Shown here piece after piece: positions 1-11,002 of a DNA stretch of 64,000 bases. The notes beneath the pieces are model-generated. The model was not told where the DNA came from. It saw only the letters and a program-made list of their open reading frames with translations, and did no database searches. Numbering within the stretch: the stretch's first letter is position 1; every line of letters starts with the position of its first letter. Source of the DNA: Agelas oroides (taxonomy: Eukaryota; Porifera; Demospongiae; Agelasida; Agelasidae); NCBI GenBank assembly GCA_949130485.1, contig OX422183.1, positions 11,816,543 through 11,880,542 on the forward strand, in the 5' to 3' direction. Both the position numbers and the translations under genes were made by a program.

Positions 1-793
1 GTGTCATATAAAAGAGCATGGTAATACCTTCGACAACTAACAACTGAGGCTCGGTATTTGGAAGTTGTGAGAGGAGGATATTGGATGTGGGTGTATGATA
101 ATGTCAACATCCACCAGAAAGTTCGACATGAACGTGAAGGTGAGAATGGTAGTCCATGTACTTTTTCATTGTCTGTTAATTTTACAGAAAAAATCCACTG
201 GGATATTGTTCAGTATTAACTGCTCAATATACTGGTAACATAATACCTTTAATTTGATGTGATTATACTGCATATTTACAGATAAGCATTCAACAATGCT
301 CAACTTGACTGCATGACTTGCGGTACAAATACAGCACTTACCAGACTGGGAGATTGACTGGAATGACACCACTCCCCAGCGTGATCCAGCTACACTGACC
401 ATCACAGACATCTTGCCGACTGAAGGTGATGGTCAGAAGCTGAAGAAGTGAGCTGTGCAGTATGTGATGCAGTTTCTGGTGATGGAGTTTGGTTGTCTGA
501 ATAATCTCACCGGTCCTTCCTACATACGGCATATCTTTATGTAGATCTAAGGAATGCCACTCGTTATGAAGATGGAGAACACATAATCTGCCACTGGAAA
601 TGGTGGTTACCACGATTTATAGCAACTGGTTGCAAGAACTATGCACTTGAGGCGGCGAATCTCATTGCAAACATCACAGCAAAGTTCCCAAAACACATGG
701 CCTACATTACTATCCACAACCGTACTGGATGGTAGATGTGGTCATGGCAAGCCAGTAGACCAACTTATGGAGCACTACAACCTGTATGTACTA

Positions 794-1577
794 CCGTAGT
801 GTCCCGTTAATACGCCCCCCCATTTTTACACTACATCCCGCCTAAAGTGGGGGGGGGGGGGGGCTTATATTCGAGGATGCAATTAGTCTCGACTATAAGC
901 CCCCCCCCCCCCCCCCCCCCCAAAAGATTTTACGCAAGTGCTATGTATACGCAATTAGGACACTTCCAACTAACTATGGCGACGACTTTCAGGATCGAGA
1001 GTACTGTTCGCGGACATCACGTTTACAAAGCTGCGTGGTCTCCCTACATCGGAGAAGAGCTGCCAGTTCAACGCGAGGTCAATAACATTCACGACGACTT
1101 CGCTGTAGCTGTCCTCAAGAACGGCAACACTGTCGGTCATGTACCACGGGAAATTTCCAGAGTCTGCTGGTATTTCTTGCACAAGAGTGGCAGCGAGATG
1201 ACTTGCATCGTCAATGGTGACAGAAGACGTTCTGAAGTTGATGGGAAGGGACTCGTGGTTCCGTGCGTGTACATCTTCAGAGGGAAACAAAAACACCTTG
1301 ACAGACTGATAAACCTGTTTGCTAAACTAGCAGCTTAAAACTTGGAACATCTAACCGGCTTTTCTAAAAGCCACAAAACTTACAAAAGATTCACCGACTA
1401 CTATAGTGACTGAACGCACTTGCAACGTATAGTAAGCACGTGTAGTTTTGATGTTCCAGAAGACGCTCACTGGGGGGCGTTATAACGAGTCAAACTACCC
1501 TGTGCAGGAACTTTGGCGGAAAAGAGGGGGGGGGGGGGGCGTATTTTCGAAGGGGACGTATTAGCGGGACACTACGG
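794..1577. mobile_element. 784 bp TIR element carrying a HIRAN ORF
   Basis: The ends are inverted: CCGTAGTGTCCCGTTAATAC at the left, and the reverse complement of the right end begins CCGTAGTGTCCCGCTAATAC. Both sides are flanked by TACTA (789-793 and 1578-1582). This is either a 5 bp target duplication or a TA duplication with chance extension. Inside are long G and C runs near 850, 901 and 1528, and one intact ORF with a HIRAN domain. No transposase is present, so the element would need one supplied in trans. It lies in an intron of the DUF6589 remnant. Confidence 0.6.
976..1338 (+). CDS. HIRAN-domain protein, 120 aa
   Basis: Small single-domain protein. It starts at the ATG at 976; an earlier in-frame start at 847 would only add translated G and C runs. 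The fold signature covers almost the whole length: GHHVYKAAWSPYIGEEL near residues 15-31, a VNNIHDDFAVAV block near 36-47, VGHVPREISRVCWYFL near 54-69, and VPCVYIFRG near 94-102. HIRAN domains occur in HLTF/Rad5 and bind 3' single-stranded DNA ends, and stand-alone copies are common in some invertebrate genomes. Here the frame is complete and lies inside a TIR-bounded element, so it probably moves with that element. Whether it serves transposition or is a captured host fragment cannot be told from this window. Confidence 0.7.
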   Translation: MATTFRIESTVRGHHVYKAAWSPYIGEELPVQREVNNIHDDFAVAVLKNGNTVGHVPREISRVCWYFLHKSGSEMTCIVNGDRRRSEVDGKGLVVPCVYIFRGKQKHLDRLINLFAKLAA

Positions 1578-2166
1578 TACTACTTATATGCAATACACAG
1601 TACAGCATATCATTTATAATGCATGTTTCTTCCTCATTAGTGTTCTGAAGCAAGCTTTACGCTCAAGTGGAGTCAATGCCACAGAGAAGCACATTGAGGA
1701 TGTATCTCTTTGTAGCATGTTCCTTATGGAGGCTGCTAAGAAGGCAGATATAGAGTCGGTGTCACTCCACGCTCTACCAAACATACTGTTCGTCATGCTT
1801 CTACTGATATCAGGAAAATGGCAATGCATCTGATTGATCACAAAGTCACTGTACAAACAACAGGACGTACCTCTTCACCATTCAAAGATGTTACAGAAGA
1901 TGGTTTCAAGAAGATGTCCCAAAGTTGGCTCAAACAGGTGCTGACAAAGGCTGCAGCTCCTCCCAATGATGATCCAGAACCACCTCTACAGGGAGACATG
2001 GAATTGGACTATGAACTTCATGATGTGGTGTAACATACATGCATACTGCCATGTTTGGGAGTAAAATTATGATAGTTCTTTACCTGTGTTCTTTATATGC
2101 AGACCTGACCACATTTTTTTTTACTCTGATTTAAATACATGTGTAATGTGACTTGTGCCATAGTGG

Positions 2167-2278
2167 GTGGGAAGATCAAAGGCGCCGGTGTGCCAATATA
2201 TGCCATATGGCACTGCCCGCTAGGGCTTCCCAGTCCCAATATGAGAATAGTGGCACACCGGCGTCTTTGATCTCCCAC
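2167..2278. repeat. Hairpin repeat, about 28 bp arms
   Basis: The left arm (2168-2195) contains GATCAAAGGCGCCGGTGTG and the right arm (2251-2278) is its imperfect reverse complement, around a spacer of about 55 bp. This is typical of a foldback MITE or a collapsed terminal inverted repeat. No coding potential is convincing across it. Confidence 0.6.
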
Positions 2279-2359
2279 GCACTTAATGAGATATTGGCAC
2301 TGGGAATCCCTAGGTATACCTATGGTCAATTAGTAGCAACAGCTTTTTTCTGCATTGTT

Positions 2360-2787
2360 AACCCTCGGCGCGCATGCGCAGCGAGGGTTACGGTACTTGG
2401 TCTGTGTGTCTGTCTGTCTGTGTGTCTGTGTGTCTGTTACTCAACATCTCACTTTATACGTGATTATTCGTGCCACAAACGATACTAACCTTCTCAGCGG
2501 CGGATGAAGGTCGAAAATTTTAAGCGATTTTCTCTGAAAATGCTTCGTTGCGAAGCTAGAGCGTTACCTGTTGGTACGGCTATATGATAAGTCGGCCATT
2601 TTTTACTCCGCGGAAAACGCGCATGAGTATGAATCTGGACCACGTGGCTAACGGCCATTTTGTTCTTGGGAGAGACGTTCTTTGCGAATTCGATTATTGG
2701 CCATTGGCAGTATCGCTCCAACAAAGGTATGCCCGCTGCCCTTTACTGATCAGGTTTCATCCAACTGGCACTGCTGCGCCGAGGGTT
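2360..2787. mobile_element. 428 bp MITE with AACCCTCGGCGC ends
   Basis: A 12 bp perfect terminal inverted repeat (AACCCTCGGCGC at 2360-2371 and its complement at 2776-2787) encloses noncoding DNA with a TCTG/TGTG microsatellite near 2400-2440. A smaller hairpin around GCGCATGCGC sits just inside the left end. No clear target duplication was found, so the superfamily is open. Confidence 0.55.
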
Positions 2788-2937
2788 TGGCACTTCAGTG
2801 CCTTTCATTGGAAAAGAAATACAGTCAAAGTACAGAGAAAAAAACAAGACACTAAACTGAATGTTCACTAAGAACATGTACAAACGTTCCAAGGGTCAAC
2901 AGGACGCGATCGTTCGCTTTCAGCAACTCGGTACATT

Positions 2938-3025
2938 CCACACAGCCCCGTACGTTTACACAGCCCTCACACATCTCCGTAAGTTCACACAGCCTCGTGG
3001 CTATCCCCCGTGTGGCGTAGACGGT
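2938..3025. repeat. Four spaced CACACAGCC motifs
   Basis: CACACAGCC occurs four times at spacings of roughly 20-35 bp within this short stretch, each in a slightly different context. No gene was seen from 2800 to 3470. Confidence 0.4.
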
Positions 3026-3471
3026 TCACACAGCCATCGTAGTATCATTTATATATTTGCTATAGCAGTGATTCTCTGCAACGAATACGAATCCTTCGCT
3101 GTACACCTCTAACTCCAACTCTTTCTCGTTAGTGCCAGACCGCGTGTCTTCCGCAGTGGCCGCAGTGTAGCTACGCTCGTTTTCACAGCGCCTCCGAGCC
3201 GTAGTAGTAAAGTTGCTGTTTCTTTCGATCTGCTCTTTCGAGATTTAACGGAAATTTTCAGCATTACTCCCAGATCACTCCATCAACACTGGGGATAGCA
3301 CACAAAGATCAGCATACCAGTCACCTTCAAAGAAAAAGTCAACGGAGAAACTCCTTCACAGCTTGGTCGATTGAAATTATGGCGCAACTTGGTTCACGTT
3401 CGTATTACACCGTGCACTGTTAGCACTCATACGTACATTCTTGTGCTCCTTCCGTATACTATGGCACAAAG

Positions 3472-3612
3472 TAGTTATTGTATGGCTGCTCGTGCCTCAC
3501 GGCAAATATTGGCACTGCGTGACGTCAAAGCACGAGGGCCGTAGGCCCGAGTGCTTTGACGTCACGCAGTGCCAATATTTGCCGTGTGGCACTCGCAACC
3601 ATACAATAACTA
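3472..3612. repeat. 141 bp near-perfect palindrome
   Basis: The stretch reads TAGTTATTGTATGG inward from the left and its complement from the right, with arms of about 60 bp and very few mismatches. Each arm carries TGACGTCA followed by AAGCAC toward the centre. Short frames that cross it on both strands are mirror images of each other and are not genes. It is probably a foldback MITE. Confidence 0.75.
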
Positions 3613-3772
3613 ATACATATAATCTATACATCTGCAAATTTGAAAGAACAGTGAGGTACAAATAATATTTATTTTCTCCGTTTTTTTTTAGGAGGAGGTG
3701 CTGTTGACACAACATCCCACATAATACAAAAAAATCTGTCACGATACTCAGGTCGCAGTAACAAAACATCAT

Positions 3773-5695
3773 TTAAGTCTTTGACACAACGAAAGGAGCC
3801 TTCAAAACCAGATCTTCAAGTGTAGCATCAGGAAGGATGAAGTTACCACCAAGCATTGTGAATCCTTGGTACTCTTCAAGAATTTTATCCCTCTCATTCA
3901 GTAAACCTGCTGTAAGCCTTTCTTTCAATTCCTTGCTCACATCACGCACAGGCTTTGGCTTTCTGGCACGATTCAATGAAGTTGGTACCAATACATCCAA
4001 CCTGGAAGAGGGTACCTTGCCCCCAGTACAGACATCACATCAAGCTGCATTTGATTGCAGTAACTCTTTGCTACCTAAACCGATCAGTAGTTCCCTACGG
4101 TAGCAATTCTCTTTACATGCATCACCACAACATTTAAGAAGTGATGGGTCCTTGATTTGCTTTAGCTGCCTGCTGGTATACAGCAGATGGGCGCGTGCAG
4201 GAGCACCATTTCTCCCAGCACGACCAAACATCTGCATAAGCAAAGGAAACCCAAATCAGCCATAACAGAGTTTGAAATATGGTATTTAGTAACTTATTAA
4301 CCTGATACAACTGTGACAAGGTTGCAGGAGGGCCATTTACAATAACCAGCTCAATGTCAGGAATGTCCATCCCCTACATTAAATGAGGCAAACGACTGTG
4401 GTATTGTCCTTATAATCAGGGCACACAAATATACCTACCATCCCAAATGCGATTGTAGCACTAAGGCATCTCAGCTCAGAAGATGGTGATCTGAAGGTGG
4501 ACTGAATGAAAGACTTGGTTTCCTCCGACTGTGATGCATGATACATGCTGATCGAATGTTTGTGTCCTGCCAACGTGCTGAGCGAAGTAAATACTTTATA
4601 CACTTCATCTTTAGTCTGTGAAAATATGACTGGGGGAATCATCGAGAGGTCACTTGTAGTAGCAATTAAATGTGCCAACTGCCCCAGATCTCTCTGCATA
4701 AACAAGGATGCAAACGTCGTAAGCAACACAGCTGCCCAACTGCATATGAACTTACCTTCAATCCCACACTCTTGCATATGGACAAATAAATGTTAGGCCT
4801 ATCAAGTTGCCGTGTCACAACAACTGGCTCCTTGAGGTGTAGTGAGCTAATTATTGTAGCCTCAATTTCTGGTGGAGCCGATGCTGTTAAGGCCATAAAA
4901 GGGGCAGTAGTCAAGGCCTGCAGTCCCCCGAGCTTTGAAAAAGATTTTCTAAAATCACTTCCCCTGGAAGAAAATCTGTTGTAGGAATACACATCATGAT
5001 AACACTCTCTTATTAATACAGATATCAACTGAATCCTACCACTCAGGGATGCAGCATGTTCCTTCCCAAAGGGTGAACTCTTGAAGATCCCTCTCCATGG
5101 TGGGGAAATGGCACATTCCGGAGACATTAGAACTAAAATGATGATTCATGCTCATTATTTTCATGTATTTAATGCACTCTATCTCCTCACATACCAAATC
5201 GAAAATGTCCTGCAACAGCCTCATCGAACCTTTCAGCACCTTTAACTCGTATAGCTGGTATCCCGGCATCATTCAATTGCTTTACCTATGTTAAAATAGT
5301 TTCATCGAGAATTATCAATTTAAGTAAGCCTTTGCTGGCAAACGATCGTGGCTGAGCATGCAGAGACCAGTTGATTACCTAATGCATACCTGCTGATCCA
5401 TCAGGCCATTAAGTGGGCTAATCACCACACCAACAGCACTGGTCCTCATTGCCAATGGCACAAGATACATACACAGGGATTTTCCTGCTCCCATAGCCAT
5501 CTTTACCAGTACATCCTTGCCATGTAGTACTGGCATCAGAGCAGCAAGCTGCCCCGGGCGAAAGTCAACAAAATTGAACTACTTGGTCAGTGCTGCCTTC
5601 TGGTAAGCTACACAACTCACACCCTCTAGATCACACAGGTCATCTGTAATCTCTGCAAGTGGGCAGTCTACTCTAGGACACAGCCGAATACTCAT
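3773..5695 (-). pseudogene. RecQ-like DNA helicase pseudogene, seven exons
   Basis: RecQ-family 3'-5' helicase remnant. Exons inferred from GT-AG junctions: 5695-5390, 5285-5195, 5132-5040, 4963-4756, 4693-4439, 4373-4302, 4231-3773. Visible motifs are DFRPGQ and Walker A KMAMGAGKS (exon 1), VLMSPE (exon 3), GSDFRK and MALTASAP (exon 4), GMDIPDIELVIV across the exon 5/6 join, and MFGRAGRNG (motif VI) then a CKENC zinc-type segment in exon 7. Damage: an in-frame TAG at 5579-5581, a TGA at 4040-4042 inside the Cys cluster, and no DEAH box, because exon 3 stops before it and exon 4 resumes after it out of phase. All other joins keep phase. RecQ-like genes are often multiplied in sponge and cnidarian genomes; this copy looks dead. 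Confidence 0.75.
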
Positions 5696-6200
5696 GTTTA
5701 CTCACAAAATGCACTCAAACGGATTCAAACTAGAGCAATGAATTTAGGCGCGCAGTTTTGAAACATCCAGTAAGAATCAAGAACGTGTAATTGTGACACC
5801 TCGTTGTATTTGCTGGAAGTAAACTCAGACATGCCTAGTGGCCAGGTCTACATTTGGTGCTAGTTTGATAACAAAAAGTGTTCACAGACCATATCTGACT
5901 CACCTAGTTATCACCGTCGCACTGGCACTGGCGTAGCCCAACTCCTGGCCTGGAAGGCGGCTTGACAAGCGCGATAGTTCAGTCCGGAGGGAGTTCAACT
6001 TCTATCCAGATAAGGTTGAGCCGGTTCACTTTGGTCGCCTAGTCCAGACTCTAGCCGTTCGCACGCTCGATGCTACTCCGCTCGGCAGCGCAGCACTATA
6101 TAATACCTTGCTCGCAAGTGTGTGGGCGTATACATATTTGCGGTTGGGCCCCTCCCCCGGTCCCTACGTCCACCTCGTGTCCACCTGACGTCATTCACGT

Positions 6201-6308
6201 GATGAATGCTCCCAGGCCTTCCCCGTTTTTCGCGCTCTTCCGCCTCCGTGTATTATATTGAACGCAAACTGAAGAACAAAAAACGGGTTAGGCCTGGGAA
6301 CGAGGCTA
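6201..6308. mobile_element. Short MULE-end hairpin (CCTCGTTCCCAGGC family)
   Basis: The right end reads GGCCTGGGAACGAGGCTA and the left end GCTCCCAGGCC, with complementary CCGTTTTT/AAAAACGG inside. The right end is the same terminal sequence found at the ends of the 22580-29197 and 29956-34181 elements. Confidence 0.5.
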
Positions 6309-7980
6309 CCTTCTGGTTACTTCACGGTGTAGTGTTTCAAGATGTCTATATTAGCTGTGAGGACTATGCATGACAAACCAAGACAAATGGCTCTATTGTG
6401 TGGTAGTTCTATTTACTGCATCCGGACGACAATTTCTCTGAACCCTCACGTGTAAAAAATCTTGTGACAGACTGTAGAGAGTGACAAACCTTGTGATCTG
6501 GTAATACACTGGTGAAGCATCAACTTGCCAGCTAACTGCATTGCTTGCTTACGCTCGCCCCACAATGTTCTACATTCCCTTAGTTTTTTTTTTTGTTTGT
6601 TTTTGACGAGTGGCCTGGGTACGAAGGCTAGTATGGACTCGCTCACGCTCGCCCCAATTATCTGTCGTACATATTCCGTATGTCTGCTTAGACTGTAATT
6701 TAACGCAACCGCGCGCGGACAGTAAGTAACATTTTCGCTCTAGACTGCTTTTCAGCGCAGCACGAGCAGTGTGGGCAAGAACGGCGAGGAGAGACGCATG
6801 GGAATAACTGGCGCTGGAGCGTGAACGTTTACTGTACGAGGGCTGCAAGGTGTGAAGACGAACCTGGCTACTTACAGAACGCAGAAGGCGGCTGATGGTT
6901 GAATAGCTGACGGTGCCTTGTATTTACAATGCGTAGCGACTTTTCCACGCTTCTCCTATTCGTACTGTGCATGACAAGCCAAGCTGCAGTGTATTCAAAG
7001 TCGATGCATGCAGGTCAGACATATTCCCTGCAGACATGCATTACCAGTATGCTGTAACCTGGTAATACAGCTGGTGAAGCCTCAGTTATACCAGTGTAAA
7101 TGTAGAACATTGTTGTTCGAGCCTAAGCGATCGAGCAATGCAAAGCAGCATCGCTTGGCTAACTGTACGAAAAATCCACCGTTGAACTCGCTAAGTGTGG
7201 GGCTCGCTCAGGGTCGCCCCAATTAATGAACCAAGCAACAAAGTGCACTTTTATTACAAATAAGTGCTTGTACTGTAGTCATGATATAACAAGAGGTTTG
7301 GGGATGCATGCTTGGACTTACCTGAACAATTACAAAACTGTCAGTAATGTTTCAAGTGATAGTGTTACGGTTGCACTTACTGAAAGAAGAAAACAGTAAA
7401 AATTAAAAGAGATGTAGGGTGGTGTCCAAAAAGTGCACAAACAAGGGAGGATATAAAAGTAAAGGTAAATATACAAAGCCCTATCCTCAAATATTCGCTC
7501 TGTTGTGAAAAGATGTAGGGATGGATGAGAAAAAGGATTTGAATGATACCCAGTTTTTAAAAATTGGTCTACCATTCTCCAGTTACATATCAAAATTTGT
7601 AGCTGCCGTTAAGGTCTGCAGTGATTAAATACAAAGTTAGATAATGCACCTATCAATAGTATACCCCCCTCCCAAATCGGGTTTTAGTGGGGCAAGGTGG
7701 GGAATTGACTAATTAAAATGACAATGGCCCCTTTAGTGGGGCAGACCCTGTAATCAAATCCCCTTGAAAAAGATGGCAGATTACTGCGTATTTGACACAT
7801 GCATGCAGTTTAACTATGCAGTACAAGGTAATCAGTCAACCCCCCATATAATCCTGATCAACTGCCCAATAGGGGGGTAGTGGGGCACAACATTGTTAGG
7901 CGCGTAACTCGGTAGCGGAAGCACGTATACAGCAGCTCTTAGAGACTGTCCATCAGTGGGCTGGGTCTCTTCATATAGAG
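6309..7980. other. Gene-free stretch with TE debris
   Basis: Nothing recognisable as a gene. Around 7410-7520 is a diverged copy of the GATGTAGGG repeat family, including an AAAAAGTGCACAAACAAGG segment shared with copies near 34780 and 54410. From 7655 to 7890 are C-run and G-run blocks (ACCCCCC and GGGGGGTA) that could pair as a loose hairpin. Confidence 0.4.
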
Positions 7981-8125
7981 GGACAAGCTCGCATGCCATT
8001 TTTCTGGATTTTGCAAAGACCTTTGATGCAGTTCCACATTAAAGGCTGTTCCTGAAGCTAGGCCACATCAGAGTGAAAGGTGTAAACTGTTGGAGTGGAT
8101 TAAAGCCTTTCTGAGTGTACCATAC
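7980..8125 (+). pseudogene. Non-LTR retrotransposon RT fragment
   Basis: One frame reads FLDFAKTFDAVPH, a stop, then RLFLKLGHIRVKG. This matches the reverse-transcriptase motif A region of CR1/Jockey-type LINEs (consensus around DFSKAFDxVPH). A later frame continues with LEWIKAFLS. Only this piece survives, with stops and frameshifts. It is a dead fragment; no 3' tail or target duplication was identified. Confidence 0.6.
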
Positions 8126-9592
8126 TTTACATTGTATCACCTCTAAGGTGGCAGGGAATCCTGCATTTTCAAGGTCAACAAATTTGGAATCCAAGCTGAT
8201 AGACTTCTTTGTCTTGTTAAAATTGTAGTGAATAGTCAGTTTTGGGAGTCTTCATCCGTTCACTGTCCGTAAAATTGGGGATTTTCCCCATTTCCTATCG
8301 GCATGGCATCCAATAATCAGTTTATAATTAAGTTAGTTAAGATGTGGCCTGGTGGAACCCCTCATGTGGTGGTTGGAACTTTGAAGATAAGCTTAGATCG
8401 ATTTACAAAAAAAAAAAAAAGAGGAGTGCTGTAGTGTCAGTAGCTGTGAGTAGTGCGTAATGCCTGTTTGTGAAAGCAAGCTTGCGTCTAGAAGCAGCAG
8501 AAAGGCCACAGTAGCCAAGACTGTATTTGTTGAGTAGGCCCAGGTCTCGTGGCCGTGTGCCTAGCCTGGTTGGTGACCGTGGCCAGGTGCTTCGAGTGCT
8601 GGGCTGGACTTTAACTAGAATACGCAATTTATCGTTGGTGTTACGCTCTGGTACCCAAGGGAGCTGAACGGTGGTTGTGTGTGGAACAGAGCCGTGAGTT
8701 GTTTAGCGACATAAGGGGGAGAGGTGGGGCTAGTAATGCTTGCTTCCACTTGTGAATGAGCCCCTCCCGTAGACAAGCTGTGAATTTTTGGAAATGTGCA
8801 TTCATTTTGGTGCAGTCAAAGTTGTCCATTCCAAGAGTAGTGATAAACATGAGTCTAGCCTGACTTTGAGAGTAGCTCTGAACAAAAGCTGGCATAGATT
8901 GATTTGAGATACATTGGTGGTTAGGACGCTACCTACAGTAACTGTGTAGATGCGTCCATCGAGTGGCAATTTTGGGTCATGAATATATTAATGAGCCACT
9001 AAAACCCTTTTTAAAATTAGGTAAAGCAAGATTGCCCTAAAGCAAACCCTAACCCTGAAACTAGGAGTAACCCTGGTCCTGACTGTAACCCAAGTTTATG
9101 TTTTCGTTAACCTCCGCCGAAGACTTCACCACCACCTTAATGAGTATTTAAATTTTAGCAGAGCCTTCTGTCATAATCTTACTTTGTTTTGTAGTCAGTT
9201 CAATATAAACTGTTACAGATACTCCTTTTTTGTAAACTGCCCCTTTGTTTGGAATGAGCTTCCATAGTTTCCGTTAATAGTAATTTGAGTACTTTTTCCC
9301 CCTTTACTTAGTCAAATTATTAATTGTACAGTTACTGTAATACTTTTATCTATGTGTGGTTCTGTTTTGTTCTGTTTCCTGTATGTAGGGGAGTAGATTA
9401 TAGGATTACCTTTTGTACAACCCTTTCCAGTTGGATAAAAATGTTTTCAATTCCCCCAAAAATTGCTTCTCAATATCGATACATGCAACTGGTCATTTGT
9501 TGCATGGACATGCATGGGATAACTGCTCAGGTAAATACTGCTAGTTTATACTTTCTTCATTCATTCTACGGGTGTAGACATAGAATAAGTAC
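8126..9592. other. Unassigned DNA between TE fragments
   Basis: Two minus-strand open stretches (8403-8627 and 8641-8895) lie end to end around a stop and could be one degenerate TE-derived frame, but no family is recognisable. Around 9047-9095 is a degenerate run of AACCCTAACCCTG-like units, too short and irregular to be telomeric. No gene is called. Confidence 0.3.
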
Positions 9593-10003
9593 CGTATTCT
9601 CTCCAAAAAAGCGGACACTCTAATTATCCGGACACCTCAATTATGGATTTTTCGTCTCTGTAATCAACCGGACAGCAGAGAAATTTCCCTCTCTAATACA
9701 CGCGGACGCTAGCGATGCTGAAATCGTTTGTCGGAGCGTTGGCTAGTCAAACAAACGTCTGCAGTGTAGGGAGAGAGGCTCACGAGGTTATTTCAACAAA
9801 CATTATGTTTTCTGAAATGATTTGTCATCCGTTTTATAACTTTACAGAGAACGCTTACCTGCTGCGTGTCGTGCGTGCCGTCTTTCGTTGATTATAGCAA
9901 GGCGCAACTCCGATATTTAGGAAGCCCAAATATCGCTGTACCTCCGTAGTTAGTGTTGTGACTCTGCTTATCGGCGTTGAAATGTCCCCAATGGGTCATT
10001 TTT

Positions 10004-10445
10004 GCTGCGGTCACTACGCTCACTTCGAAAGGTGATGCTCAGTACGTGTCTTCGTGAGTCCTGACCGACGCACACAGAAGGCATCAATAATTGGACATGG
10101 TAAACTCACAAAAAAACCTATGAAACTAGTGCTATAAAACTCCCTAGTTGACACTGGACACTTCGGTTTAATTAATAACTCTCTAAAATTTTCCGGACAC
10201 TCCCCTTTTGAATGATTTTTACGATCGAGGCTGCGGTCACTACACTCACTTCGAAAGGTGATGCTCAGAACGTGTCTTCGTGAGTCCTGACCGACGCACA
10301 CAGAAGGCGGCAATAAATGGACATGGTAACTCACAAAAAACACTATGAAACTGGTGCTATAAAACTCTCTAGTTGACACTGGACACTTCGGTTCAATAAT
10401 TGATAACGTTTCCGGACACTCCCTTTTTGAATAATTTTTTGGGCA
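10004..10445. repeat. Two tandem copies of a 226 bp unit
   Basis: GCTGCGGTCACTAC begins both copies (10004 and 10230). They share CTTCGAAAGGTGATGCTCAG, a GACCGACGCACACAGAAGGC segment and a TTCCGGACACTCCC segment near each end, with few differences. The same TCCGGACAC motif appears at 9628, so the duplication probably lies inside a TIR element whose left end is CCGTATTCTCTCC at 9593. The right end of that element was not located. Confidence 0.65.
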
Positions 10446-10793
10446 AGGGCTGATGCAGATGCGAGCTGCTATGTTCCGAGAAGCAGGCGCGCGCCTCCAA
10501 ATATAATAATTATCCCTTTGACGCCAATTGCGGCCATGTACATGATATGAGGAGCCTCTGCCTTTTTGTAGGATAAAATAGGTGGCATTGCTTGTGCATT
10601 AGTAAGAGCAATTTATCTTTGCAAGCTTACAGAAACTCAACTGTGTTGATTAGTTGCCTATAATTTTGCCACACTGACACAGAAAGCACTTATTTAACTT
10701 CAACTTTTAATATAACTTGTGTTGTTCCCATGCACAATAGTACATGTTCAGACCTCAATTTGATATTGCCAGACAGTTATCTAACCCAATTTC

Positions 10794-10851
10794 CAGGCTC
10801 CCGCCCAGCATTTTATCGCTTGCGTTTATAGAAAAGTGGGGAGAGCCTGGT
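10794..10851. mobile_element. Short MULE-end hairpin
   Basis: CCAGGCTCCCGCCCAGC at the left faces AGTGGGGAGAGCCTGG at the right. This is a diverged member of the CCCAGGC/GCCTGGG terminal-hairpin family without the outer TAGCCTCG. Confidence 0.35.
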
Positions 10852-11002
10852 ATATCATTTCACGTACATGATATCAGGATCGAAGGATGGTAGAAAGAGT
10901 TTAACTGTGCATGATTATACCTGAGTCCAGAAAAGCAATAGGAGCCAGTAAACTAAGTTGAATGTACCACGTGTATCAAGCTAGTCGGGGCAGTAACTAC
11001 AG

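Larger units (their letters stand above)
1..2033 (+). pseudogene. DUF6589-type transposon gene remnant, interrupted
   Basis: Decayed coding DNA of a transposon-associated family that I place in DUF6589; its biochemical role is not established. Around 89-142 it reads YDNVNIHQKVRHEREG, like the family's conserved DN-rich segment. Around 610-690 it reads GCKNYALEAANL, and around 735-780 GKPVDQLMEHYNL, matching the family's G-K-N/ME-H block. Stops (for example after QKLKK near 450) and frame changes break the frame. A GT donor at 784 and an acceptor ending at 1640 splice EHYNL to VLKQALRSSGVN. A further frameshift lies near 1777, and the C-terminal part runs to a stop at 2033. The whole TIR element at 794-1577 sits inside this intron. 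The 5' end lies outside the window. The family call comes from remembered consensus, so it needs a profile search. Confidence 0.55.

Noticed and set aside
3441-3772. Open frames on both strands sharing peptides
   Set aside because: Both cross the same palindrome and are mirror translations of it.
9047-9095. Telomere-like AACCCTAACCCTG run
   Set aside because: Only two or three irregular units within internal DNA.
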